40,890 nt of DNA from Yinghuangia elevatio. GTDB taxonomy: Bacteria > Actinomycetota > Actinomycetes > Streptomycetales > Streptomycetaceae. The position numbers were made by a program, and so were the translations under genes. The stretch lies in NCBI RefSeq assembly GCF_040649515.1, contig NZ_JBEZFP010000084.1, positions 1 through 40,890 on the forward strand. The letters run 5' to 3'. Each line of letters starts with the position of its first letter. The stretch's first letter is position 1. This document shows, piece after piece, positions 16,207 through 24,394 of this stretch. The notes under the pieces are model-generated. The model saw only the letters and a program-made list of their open reading frames with translations. It was not told the DNA's origin and ran no database searches.

Positions 16207-16216
16207 GGCGGACAGC

Positions 16217-16260
16217 TTATTGGATGTGTGCCCATTAACCAATTGGCCATGCGACCAATA
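16217..16260. promoter_or_regulatory. Candidate TetR operator cluster
   Basis: TTATTGG (16217-16223), CCAATTGG (16239-16246) and CCAATA (16255-16260) form nested inverted repeats between the divergent TetR and permease genes, in an unusually AT-rich patch starting 11 nt ahead of the regulator ATG. ATTGG-N8-CCAAT at 16242-16259 is the tightest dyad. Confidence 0.6.
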
Positions 16261-16375
16261 CCGCGGATGCGCCCGAACGACACCGGACCGACACCCGAGC
16301 GCGACCCGGGTGGCACCCGCGACCCCCACCCAGCGTCCCGGCCGACCCCCGAGAGGCCCGACCCGAGAGGCCCCG

Positions 16376-17857
16376 ATGACCACCCTGAATCCCGACTCCC
16401 CCGGCTCCCCGGGGCCCGCCTCTCCCGGCCCCGTGGCCGCGAGCCCCCGGGACGCGCACACCTTCGACCTCGCCGGCCATCCGGAGACCCGCGGCATCGA
16501 CCAGGTGCCGACGGACGAGCGCACCGGGCACCCGCGCAGGCTGTTCGCGGTCTGGGCGGCCCCGAATGTGAGCTACCTCAGCTTCGTGGTGGGTGGCGGC
16601 CTGATCCTGATGGGCCTCACGCTCCCGCAGGCGATCGGGGTCATCCTCGCGGGCAACCTGCTGTGGATCTGCACCGGCGTCGTCGCCGCGTCCGGCCCGG
16701 TCGCGGGCACCAGCGGTTCGGTGATCTCCCGTGCGATGTACGGCGTGATCGGCAACAAGGTCGTCCTGGTCCTGACCGGATGGCTCATCGCCGCCGCCTA
16801 CCTGGCACTCAACTGGTCGGCGGCCTCGGTGGCCGGCCTCGGCCTCGCCGACCGGTACGGCCTGCCCGGCAGCGCCCCCGTCGAGGCGGCCGTCATCTGC
16901 GCGATCGCCGCCGGGACGCTGCTCATCGCGATCTACGGCTACGCCCTGATCGTCCGCCTGTACACCGCACTCAGCATCATGCTGACCGCGGTGTTCGTCG
17001 TCGTGACCGGCTACGTCCTGGCCGAGGCCGACTGGTCGTACGCCCCCGCCGAACCACTGCACGGCGCCGCCCTGGCCGCCACTCTCGGCGCGGGCTTCAC
17101 CATCATCGCCTCCACGCCCCTCTCCTACAGCAACAGCCCCGACCTGGCGCGCTATCTGCCGCGCGGCAGCAGCCCGTTCGCCATCGCCGGGTGGACCGCG
17201 CTCGGCGCGTACCTGCCCAGCGTTGTCTTCACCTCCGTCGGCGCCCTCGCCGCCACCGGCCTCGACATGAGCGACCCGCAGGCGGCCCTGGAAAGCGTGA
17301 TGCCGGGATGGTTCATCCCCGTCTTCGTCATCGCGGTCGTCACCAACACGATGGCGAACAACGGCATGACCGCCTACAGCGCGAGCCTGTCGATCCAGTC
17401 GGTCGGCGTCCGCCTCGCGCGCATCCCCGCGGTGATGGTCATCGGCGTGCTCGGCACCGCCATGACGCTGTACGCGATCCTCGTCTTCGACTTCCTCACC
17501 AGCGTCAACACGATGCTCCAGCTCGTCGTCGCGGTGACCGGCCCGGCGATGGCGGTCGCGGTGACCGACCTGCTGCTGCGCCGCAACCGCTACAACGGCG
17601 CCGACCTGCTGGAGCAGGAGCGCGGCGGGCCGTTCTGGTATCACCGCGGCGTGCACTGGGCCGGCGTCGCGGCGCTGGTGGTCGGCGGCCTGGTCGCCGC
17701 GATGTGGGTGAACACCAGCTTCTGGACCGGGCCGATCGCCGCGGCGACCGGCGACGTCGACCTGGCGATCCCGTCGGGCATGGCCGCGGCGGCGCTCACG
17801 TACTGGGTGGTCACCAGGGTCCTCGGCACGATCCCCCGGGCGCACTCGGCCTCTTGA
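16376..17857 (+). CDS. NCS1 family purine/cytosine permease-like transporter
   Basis: A 493-residue, about 12-helix cytoplasmic-membrane transporter; ATG 16376. Residues 1-60 are cytoplasmic and include the family lead-in GIDQVPTDERTGHPRRLFAVWAAPN, which resembles the motif before helix 1 of CodB/PucI-type proteins. Then come YLSFVVGGGLILMGLTL, GVVAASGPVAGTSGSVISRAMYG (typical for the family), STPLSYSNSPDLARYLPRG and TNTMANNGMTAYSASLSIQ. The family imports nucleobases, allantoin or hydantoins with cations; the substrate is not readable from sequence. It lies divergent from the TetR gene and upstream of an amidohydrolase, suggesting the imported compound is a cyclic amide or related nitrogen compound. 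Confidence 0.9.
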   Translation: MTTLNPDSPGSPGPASPGPVAASPRDAHTFDLAGHPETRGIDQVPTDERTGHPRRLFAVWAAPNVSYLSFVVGGGLILMGLTLPQAIGVILAGNLLWICTGVVAASGPVAGTSGSVISRAMYGVIGNKVVLVLTGWLIAAAYLALNWSAASVAGLGLADRYGLPGSAPVEAAVICAIAAGTLLIAIYGYALIVRLYTALSIMLTAVFVVVTGYVLAEADWSYAPAEPLHGAALAATLGAGFTIIASTPLSYSNSPDLARYLPRGSSPFAIAGWTALGAYLPSVVFTSVGALAATGLDMSDPQAALESVMPGWFIPVFVIAVVTNTMANNGMTAYSASLSIQSVGVRLARIPAVMVIGVLGTAMTLYAILVFDFLTSVNTMLQLVVAVTGPAMAVAVTDLLLRRNRYNGADLLEQERGGPFWYHRGVHWAGVAALVVGGLVAAMWVNTSFWTGPIAAATGDVDLAIPSGMAAAALTYWVVTRVLGTIPRAHSAS

Positions 17858-17870
17858 CGCACGACCTCCG

Positions 17871-17961
17871 CCCGAAATCCGTCCCCGAAATCACGCCCCG
17901 AAATCCCGCCCCCAATTTCGGCCCCGAAATCCCGCCCCCGAAGCACACGAACCCGAAGCAC
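17871..17961. repeat. 13-bp-period tandem repeat between permease and amidohydrolase genes
   Basis: CCCGAAATC occurs at 17871, 17884, 17897 and 17923, with a degenerate unit at 17910, giving a 13-bp period; CCCGAAGCAC follows at 17937 and 17952. An ATTTCGG at 17915-17921 pairs with CCGAAAT at 17898-17904, so the array can also fold. It fills the whole 117-nt gap inside the presumed operon. Confidence 0.7.
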
Positions 17962-17974
17962 GAAGAGGAAGACC

Positions 17975-19723
17975 GTGTACGCCGACGTCATCCTGCTCGC
18001 CCACCACATCGAGCACCTGACCGATACCTCCGCCTCGCCCGCGGACGCGGTCGCCATCGCCGACGGCCGCGTCGCCGCCGTCGGGTCCGCGTCCGAGATC
18101 GCCGCGCTGCGCGGACCGAACACGGTCGTCCACGAGTTCCCGGGCGCGGCGGTCCTGCCCGGTCTCGTGGACGTCCACGCCCACCCCGTGTGGGGCTCCA
18201 TCTCGACGGGCAGCGGCGTCGACATGCTCGGCGCCGCCACGCTCGACCAGGTCTTCGACCGTGTCGCCGCGGCCGCCGCGGGTCGGCCCGCCGACGCGTG
18301 GATCACCGGATACGACCTCGACGTCAACGTGTTCGACGGCGACCCGACCGGCCTCGTGTTCGCGGAGCGCTTCCCCGGCACGGCCATTTCGCTGATGACC
18401 CGGGACGCGCACGCCCTGGTCGTGAGCCCCCGTGTCGTGGAACTCGTCGGGCTGACCGGGCGAGAGACGTTCACCGACGCCTCGTCCGTCGAGACCGGTC
18501 CGGACGGCCGTCCCACCGGCTACATCGTCGAACTCCAGGCAATGGACCTGGTGTTCCCGCACTACCCGGAGATCCCGGTGGAGACGGCGGCGGCGTACGT
18601 GCGGGACCGGCTCGAACAGCTCGCGGCATGCGGCCTGACCGGGCTGCACGCACTCGACTTCGGCGACCCCTCCGAGGACGTCTACCGGTACATCGAGGCG
18701 CACGGCGAACTGCCGCTGCGCGTACGCTGCTCGCCCCTTGTCCCCGCCGACTCCGCCCCGGAGGCGTGGGCGCAAGTCGCCGGGCTCCAGGGCCGCGGCG
18801 GGCGCCGCTGGCACGTCGAGGGCGCCAAGTTCATGCTCGACGGGACGGCGGACAACGGCACCGCGTGGTTCGAGCGGCCCGACATCCATGGTGAGAACCG
18901 CGAGCCACTGTGGCGGGACGTCAACGGTTACCGTGCGGCCATGCGGTTCTTCGCGGAGCGCGGCATCCCGACGGCGACCCACGCGATCGGCGACCAGGCG
19001 GTGCGCTTCGCCCTCGACGTCATCGAGGAGGTGGGGCCGGTGCAGCGGGCGCCGCACCGCATCGAGCACATCGAGTCCATCCCCGACGACCTACTGGGCC
19101 GGTTCGCCGAACTCGGCGTCGTGGCAAGCCTCCAGCCCGTGCACGGCACCCGGCACACGCGTGCCGACGGCACCGACAACTGGTCGCGCCGCATCGGTCC
19201 CGACCGGGTCGCGCACGGCTGGCGTACGCGCGACCTGCTCGACCACGGCGCGGTGGTGGTGCTCGGCTCCGACTGGCCGATCGGGCCGGGTGATCCGCGG
19301 GTAGGGCTCGCCGACTGCCAGTTGCGCCGTCCGGTCGAGGAGCCGGGGACGCCGCCGGTGCAGCCGGGGCAGGCGGTGGCGGCGCGCGAGGCGTACGCGG
19401 GGATGACGGTGGCCGCCGCGTACGCCGGGGGCGTCTCCCACGAGTTGGGGCGCGTCGCGCCGGGCTACCTGGCGGACCTGACCGTGTTCGCCGCCAATCC
19501 CCTCGACCTCGCGCCCGAGGCCCAGCCCGGCAATGCGGTGCTTGCCACCGTCGTGGGCGGCCTGGTCCGTACGTACGCCGGCGCCGCCAACTCCGCTTCC
19601 GAGTACGACGGAAGCCCGAACCCCGGCGGGGCACTCACAGGAGGCGCGCGCGCCGAAGGCCCCGGCAACGAAGGTGCGCACGACGAAAGTTCGCACAACG
19701 GCACCCGGAAAGGACGCCTGTGA
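17975..19723 (+). CDS. YtcJ-like amidohydrolase (amidohydrolase_3 type)
   Basis: A 582-residue protein starting at GTG 17975. The metal motif VDVHAHPVWG (His68, His70) opens the TIM barrel. Further on are EGAKFMLDGTADNGTAWF, HAIGDQAVRFALDVIEE, HRIEHIESI and LGSDWPIGPGDPRVG, which follow the order of metal and catalytic positions in YtcJ/NfdA-type enzymes. The C-terminal GRVAPGYLADLTVFAANPL is the typical return to the composite beta domain. About 45 residues of low-complexity tail follow. Family members hydrolyse N-substituted formamides and other amide or cyclic amide bonds. Its stop overlaps the start of the C45 gene by 4 nt (GTGA), so the two are translationally coupled. Confidence 0.9.
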   Translation: MYADVILLAHHIEHLTDTSASPADAVAIADGRVAAVGSASEIAALRGPNTVVHEFPGAAVLPGLVDVHAHPVWGSISTGSGVDMLGAATLDQVFDRVAAAAAGRPADAWITGYDLDVNVFDGDPTGLVFAERFPGTAISLMTRDAHALVVSPRVVELVGLTGRETFTDASSVETGPDGRPTGYIVELQAMDLVFPHYPEIPVETAAAYVRDRLEQLAACGLTGLHALDFGDPSEDVYRYIEAHGELPLRVRCSPLVPADSAPEAWAQVAGLQGRGGRRWHVEGAKFMLDGTADNGTAWFERPDIHGENREPLWRDVNGYRAAMRFFAERGIPTATHAIGDQAVRFALDVIEEVGPVQRAPHRIEHIESIPDDLLGRFAELGVVASLQPVHGTRHTRADGTDNWSRRIGPDRVAHGWRTRDLLDHGAVVVLGSDWPIGPGDPRVGLADCQLRRPVEEPGTPPVQPGQAVAAREAYAGMTVAAAYAGGVSHELGRVAPGYLADLTVFAANPLDLAPEAQPGNAVLATVVGGLVRTYAGAANSASEYDGSPNPGGALTGGARAEGPGNEGAHDESSHNGTRKGRL

Positions 19724-20883
19724 ACGCCGAACCCACGCCCACAACCACGACCACGACCACCGCCTCCCCCGGTGCCGCCCCCATCCCCCGCCCCGCGCAC
19801 CGTCGCCACGTGCGGGTCGCGGCCGACGACCCCTACACGCGCGGAACGGAACGCGGGGGGCAACTGCGCGACGGGATCCCGGCCGCGATCGAGGCGTACG
19901 ACCGCCTCTTCGCTCTCGGCGGCGTGTCCCCCGCCCAGGTACGCGAGGACGCCGAACGGGCACTCGACGCCATTGACCGGTTCCGCCCCGGTGCGCGCGC
20001 CGAGATCGAGGGCATTGCCCACGGTGCGGGCGTCGACGTGTGGCGTGTCGCGGCGCTCAACGCGCGCACGGAGATCCTGGCGCGCAGCACGGTCGTTCCG
20101 CCCGGTGAGTGCACCACGGTGGTCCGGATCCGCGACGTCGATGCGGGTGACAATCCGTCGGCGGCAGGGGTGTTCGGTGTGCAGACGTGGGACTGGCACG
20201 TCGAACTGACCGACGGGTGGCACACCTTGGAGTCACGCGGCGGGGCACGCGGCTTCGTGGGTCTGACCGAGAACGGCATCCTCGCCAAGATCGGCGTCAA
20301 CAGTGCCGGGCTGGCCCTGCACTTCAACATCCTGGGGCACGTGCGCGACGGTATCGGCGGTGTCCCGGTGCACGTGCTCGCGGCCGTCGTACTCGGGGAA
20401 GCGGGCGGTGTCGACGAGGCGGTCGACATCGTGCGCTCGGCGCCGTTGGGGTCGTCGGGTTCGTTCGCGTTGTTCGGCGAGGCCGGTGGCGCGCTGCTCG
20501 ACCTCAGTCCGGTGGGGGTGTTCGAGGCGCGGGCGGAGCACGGCTATCTGCTGCGCACGAATCACTTCCTGACCGCGGTGCCCGCCGCGGACGAGAAGTC
20601 GTGGCTCTACCAGCCCGATTCGGGCGAGCGCCGGGAGTTCGTACGCGCCCGTCTGGCGGACGCGAAGCCGCCGGAGACGGCCGCGGACCTGGTGGGGCTG
20701 CTGGTGACGGGTCCCGGTGAGCCGCCGGTGACGTGCGTGCCGGACCCGGGTCTGCCGCTCGGCCGGCGGTGGGCGAGTCTGGCGACCGTCACGCTGGACC
20801 CGGCCACGCGTACCGCGAACGTCCTCGACGGCACTCCGGCGGACGCGGCCAGGGGGCCGTGGCGCACCCTGACCGCGCGCTGA
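19720..20883 (+). CDS. C45 family (isopenicillin-N acyltransferase-like) autoproteolytic hydrolase
   Basis: A 387-residue protein from GTG 19720. The pattern YTRGTERGGQLRDGIPAAIEAY, RPGARAEIEGIAHGAGVDVWRVAALNARTEI, then PPGECTTV (Cys131) followed by QTWDWHVEL and LTENGILAKIGVNSAGLALHFNIL is that of the acyl-coenzyme A:6-aminopenicillanate acyltransferase-like Ntn-hydrolases. Cys131 should become the catalytic N-terminal residue after self-cleavage. The preceding residue is Glu, where the fungal enzyme has Gly. The later LRTNHFLT is also typical. An N-terminal Thr/Ala/Pro-rich stretch (about 30 residues) precedes the domain; I see no clear signal peptide. Probably acts on an acyl-amide released or modified by the neighbouring amidohydrolase. 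Confidence 0.88.
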   Translation: MNAEPTPTTTTTTTASPGAAPIPRPAHRRHVRVAADDPYTRGTERGGQLRDGIPAAIEAYDRLFALGGVSPAQVREDAERALDAIDRFRPGARAEIEGIAHGAGVDVWRVAALNARTEILARSTVVPPGECTTVVRIRDVDAGDNPSAAGVFGVQTWDWHVELTDGWHTLESRGGARGFVGLTENGILAKIGVNSAGLALHFNILGHVRDGIGGVPVHVLAAVVLGEAGGVDEAVDIVRSAPLGSSGSFALFGEAGGALLDLSPVGVFEARAEHGYLLRTNHFLTAVPAADEKSWLYQPDSGERREFVRARLADAKPPETAADLVGLLVTGPGEPPVTCVPDPGLPLGRRWASLATVTLDPATRTANVLDGTPADAARGPWRTLTAR

Positions 20884-20899
20884 GCGCGGCCTGACCGCG

Positions 20900-23050
20900 T
20901 CAGACGTTGATCGCGGTCAGCGAGCGCCGTACCTGGTTGCGGTCGGTGGTGTACCAGAAGTCGGGCATGGAGGCGCGGAAGAAGCCGCCGTACTGCTTGG
21001 TGGCCAGCCGCGAGTCGAGGACCGCGACCACGCCGCGGTCGTCGGAGGCGCGGATGAGGCGGCCGGCTCCCTGCGCCATCAGCAGTGCGGCGTGGGTGGC
21101 GGAGACGGCCATGAACCCGTTGCCGCCCGCCTCGTGCACGGCCTGCTGACGGGCGCTCATGAGCGGGTCGTCGGGGCGGGGGAAGGGGATGCGGTCCATG
21201 ACGACGAGTTGGCACGCCGGTCCGGGCACGTCGACGCCCTGCCACAGGGAGAGGGTGCCGAAAAGGCAGGAGGCGGGGTCGCCGGAGAACGCCTTGAGGA
21301 GTTCGGGCAGCGAGTCGTCGCCCTGGCAGAGGATGGGGACGTCGAGGCGTTCGCGCAGGGCCTCGGTCGCGGCCTCGGCGGCGCGGCGGGAGGAGAAGAG
21401 TCCGAGCGTACGCCCGCCGGCGCACTCGACGAGTTCGGCGAATTCGTCGAGGGTGGACGGGTGCATGCCGTCGCGGCCCGGCGGCGGCAGGTGCTTGGCG
21501 ACGTAGAGGATGCCCTGCTTGGGGTAGGCGTACGGGGATCCGACGTCCATGCAGCGCCAGGGGGCGAGTTCGGCGTCGGTGTCGGGGTCGCCGTCCTCGT
21601 CCTCGTCCGTGTCCCCCGTTTCCGGCTCTTCCGCGTCGGCGGCGGCGCGAACCGCCTTGGCGCGTGCGGGCGGTGCGACGGGGACGGTGGTGCCGGGCTC
21701 GGGTAGGAGCCCTTCGGGGCTGAGGCCGAGGGTGCGGGCGACGCCGGTGAAGTCGCCGCCGAGCTTGAGCGTCGCCGAGGTGAGGATGACGGTGCGGTCG
21801 CCGAAGAGGGCCTCGCGCAGGAGGCCGGCGACGGCGAGCGGGGCGATGCGCAGCGAGGGGCCGACGCGGTCGCTGCGTTCGATCCAGAGCACGTCGTACG
21901 GGGATCCGCCGAGGATGCGCTCGCAGGTGTCGTGCACGGCCTGGGCGGAGGCCATCGCCTGGCGCCGTGCGGCGTCCTCGTCGGAGAGGGACTTGTCGCG
22001 GACCTCGCCGAGCGAGGTGATGACGGCGCGGGCGCCGTCGCGCAGGGCGGCCAGTGCCCAGCCGAGGTCCGGGTCGGGTTCGGCGAGGCGGGCGGGCTCG
22101 CGCATGCTCATGGCCTTGGCGTACGCCTCGGCGGCGGACTGCAGCGCGTCGACGGCCTTCTCGTTGGCGAGCTTCGCGGCGCGGCGGGCGGCGCGCTCCA
22201 CGGTGCCGATGGTGAGGTCGTCGGTGGCCACGGAGGTGACGCGCGTGGCGAGTTCGTGGGCCTCGTCGACCACGAGGACTTCGTGCTCCGGCAGGACGGG
22301 GGCGCCTTCGAGGGCGTCGATGGCCAGCAGCGCGTGGTTGGTGACGATGATGTCGGACTGCTTGGCGATCTCGCGGGCGCGTTCGGCGAAGCACTCCTGG
22401 CCGTAGGTGCACTTGGAGGCGCCGAGGCATTCGCTGGAGGAGACGGAGACCTGGGCCCAGGCGCGGTCGTTGACGCCGGGGCTGAGGTCGTCGCGGTCGC
22501 CGGTCTCGGTGTCGTCGGCCCAGTCGCGTACCCGCAGGATGTCGCGTCCGATCGGGGAGGTCGGCGAGGGGTCGAACAGGACTTCGCCTTCGTCGGGCGG
22601 GCCGTCGTGGAGGCGGTGGAGGCACACGTAGTTGCTGCGGCCTTTGAGGGTGGCGAAGCTGGGGCGGCGGCGCAGCAGGGGGTGCAGGGCTTCGACGGTG
22701 CGCGGCAGGTCGCGTTCGACGAGCTGGCGCTGCAGCGCGAGCGTGGCGGTGGCGACGACGACGCGGCGGTAGCCCGAGAGCGCGGGGACGAGGTACGCCA
22801 GCGACTTGCCGGTTCCGGTGCCCGCCTGGACCAGGAGGTGCTCGCGGCGGGCCACGGCTCCCGCGACGGCTTCGGCCATGCGGATCTGGCCGGGGCGTTC
22901 GGTGCCGCCGACGGCGTGGACGGCGGCGGCGAGGAGCTCGCCGAGGTCGGCGCGTCCGCCGGAGGCGGCGCCGGGCTGGTCCGCGGGCACCGTGGTCTCG
23001 GTGTCGCCGCTGCTGGTTTCGGGGGCCTCGGGTGCCGCGGTGTCGCTCAT
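20900..23050 (-). CDS. dinG: DinG-like ATP-dependent DNA helicase (XPD-type, Fe-S)
   Basis: I start at ATG 23050 (716 residues); the open frame upstream has non-coding composition. Walker A AGTGTGKS is at residues 76-83 and the DEAH box at 262-265 (VVDEAHEL). Four cysteines between them, Cys143, Cys208, Cys214 and Cys220, are spaced as in the iron-sulfur cluster of XPD/DinG helicases. Helicase motifs further on include GLFSSRRAAEAAT, LFGTLSLWQGVDVPG and GAGRLIRASDDRGVVAVLDSR (the GRxIR motif). The role is unwinding DNA and R-loops in repair. Its position about 7 kb from lexA fits the Streptomyces order I recall. An acidic insert (about 495-525) in the second helicase half is unusual. Confidence 0.93.
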   Translation of the reverse strand: MSDTAAPEAPETSSGDTETTVPADQPGAASGGRADLGELLAAAVHAVGGTERPGQIRMAEAVAGAVARREHLLVQAGTGTGKSLAYLVPALSGYRRVVVATATLALQRQLVERDLPRTVEALHPLLRRRPSFATLKGRSNYVCLHRLHDGPPDEGEVLFDPSPTSPIGRDILRVRDWADDTETGDRDDLSPGVNDRAWAQVSVSSSECLGASKCTYGQECFAERAREIAKQSDIIVTNHALLAIDALEGAPVLPEHEVLVVDEAHELATRVTSVATDDLTIGTVERAARRAAKLANEKAVDALQSAAEAYAKAMSMREPARLAEPDPDLGWALAALRDGARAVITSLGEVRDKSLSDEDAARRQAMASAQAVHDTCERILGGSPYDVLWIERSDRVGPSLRIAPLAVAGLLREALFGDRTVILTSATLKLGGDFTGVARTLGLSPEGLLPEPGTTVPVAPPARAKAVRAAADAEEPETGDTDEDEDGDPDTDAELAPWRCMDVGSPYAYPKQGILYVAKHLPPPGRDGMHPSTLDEFAELVECAGGRTLGLFSSRRAAEAATEALRERLDVPILCQGDDSLPELLKAFSGDPASCLFGTLSLWQGVDVPGPACQLVVMDRIPFPRPDDPLMSARQQAVHEAGGNGFMAVSATHAALLMAQGAGRLIRASDDRGVVAVLDSRLATKQYGGFFRASMPDFWYTTDRNQVRRSLTAINV

Positions 23051-23130
23051 CGGGTCCAGCCTAAGGGGTGCGCCGGACCTTTCCGCCGAGGCGTCGGGAT
23101 ATGCGAATCCCCCCGCCGACGGGCGGTTTT

Positions 23131-23158
23131 CCCGGGCCCGGCCGGTGCCCGGCCCGGG
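23131..23158. terminator. GC-rich hairpin after the SGNH gene
   Basis: An 8-bp stem CCCGGGCC/GGCCCGGG with a 12-nt loop lies in the gap between the SGNH gene end and the dinG start (both minus strand). It probably ends SGNH transcripts. Confidence 0.45.
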
Positions 23159-23193
23159 TTCCCCGTCCTGGGTTCCCCGTCCTGGGTTCCCCG
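23156..23193. repeat. 14-bp-period tandem repeat
   Basis: GGGTTCCCCGTCCT repeats: GGGTT starts at 23156, 23170 and 23184, the first two units being identical over 14 nt. It is adjacent to the hairpin at 23131-23158 and in the same gap. Confidence 0.75.
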
Positions 23194-23235
23194 GACCGGG
23201 CCCGCGGCCGGGCCTCCGGCGGCCGGGCTTCCCGA

Positions 23236-24261
23236 TCAGACCTGCCGGGCCTTGGCGATCACCGCGACGGCCATGCCCTCGTGTCCGAGCGCGTTGGGGT
23301 GGGCCTGGGCGCCCGGCGACTCCGGGGCGATGCCCTCGACCCACTTCACCCCGACGGGCTGGCAGACGTCGTGGCCGATGCCGGGGGTGTAGGTGTCGAC
23401 GTACGTGGCGTTCCCGGCGGCCGCGCGGGCGGAGATCATGCCGTTGAGATCGCGGATGACGCCGCGCAGGTAGTCGAGGTCCCCGACGGCGACCGGCAGC
23501 TGCGCGGGGCAGCCGGTGCCGCTCTCCGGGAGGATCGCCGGGTAGCCCACGACGAGGATGCGTGCCTGCGGTGCCTTGTCGTGGATGGTCTTGAGCGCGG
23601 CGTCGATCTTGGGGCCGGTGGCGTCGATGCGCTGCTTGAGGACGTCCTGCCCGTCCTTGGTGAAGGCGTTCTTGCACGGCGTCGGGGAGGTCTTGTCGCC
23701 GCTGCGCATGACGCAGGTCGTCATGATCTCGCCGAAGCCGATGTCGTTGCCGCCGATGCCGAGCGTGACGAGCTTGGTCTCGGGGCCGAGCACGTCGAAC
23801 TGCGGGGGCGCCGGGGTCTGGCCGCCCATGAGGGTGGTCTGCGGTGCCGCGAGGTCGGCGGTGGTGGCTCCGCCGCAGGTGGCGTCGGCGAAGGTGGGGA
23901 CCGCGAGCTGCTTGGCCATCAGGTGGGCGTAGTTGCTGCCGCTGCGGCTGCAGCCGGGCGGGCTGTCGGGGACGGTCTCGGGGATCTTGACGCCGGCGGC
24001 GTAGGAGTCGCCGAGCGCGACGTAGTACGAGCCCGTGCCGGGTGCGGCGGCGGGCGGTACGGCTCCGGGAGCCGGCGCGGCGGCGGTCTGCTGCGGTGCG
24101 GCGGCTCCGCCGGGGGCGCCGGGGGCGGTGGCCGCGGGGCCGCCGGTGCCCTCGCTGTCGCCGCCGCTGTCGTCGTCGGAGGAGCAGGCGGCGAGGGTGA
24201 GGGCCATGGCCGCGGCGAGGGCCGCGGCGGCGGTGCGGTGTCGGGTGTGGCCCACGTACAT
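23236..24261 (-). CDS. SGNH/GDSL hydrolase, predicted lipoprotein
   Basis: A 341-residue protein from ATG 24261. A lipoprotein signal (AAALAAAMALTLAAC) puts the acylated Cys at residue 26, followed by an acidic and Ala/Pro-rich spacer to about residue 78. The catalytic domain has YVALGDSYAAG (nucleophile Ser86), GIGGNDIGFG (block III Gly/Asn at 170-173) and HPNALGHEGM near the end (catalytic His). Paired cysteines (CSRSGSNYAHLMA...CGG, CVMRS...CKNAF and near the C-terminus) match the three disulfides of the secreted Streptomyces esterase/lipase-like SGNH subgroup. It probably acts on the cell surface as an esterase or lipase; the substrate is unknown. Confidence 0.92.
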   Translation of the reverse strand: MYVGHTRHRTAAAALAAAMALTLAACSSDDDSGGDSEGTGGPAATAPGAPGGAAAPQQTAAAPAPGAVPPAAAPGTGSYYVALGDSYAAGVKIPETVPDSPPGCSRSGSNYAHLMAKQLAVPTFADATCGGATTADLAAPQTTLMGGQTPAPPQFDVLGPETKLVTLGIGGNDIGFGEIMTTCVMRSGDKTSPTPCKNAFTKDGQDVLKQRIDATGPKIDAALKTIHDKAPQARILVVGYPAILPESGTGCPAQLPVAVGDLDYLRGVIRDLNGMISARAAAGNATYVDTYTPGIGHDVCQPVGVKWVEGIAPESPGAQAHPNALGHEGMAVAVIAKARQV

Positions 24262-24394
24262 CTCCCCTGGTCCATCCTTGATCGGGCCCGCCGCGGCGGT
24301 TACCGGCGGGTAGGCGTGCGGGCGAGCTTAGGCGTACGCGCGTCGGGATGCCAGAGCGCCGTGCGCCCGCTCCGTCTTCCTCAGTCGAGTTTCG

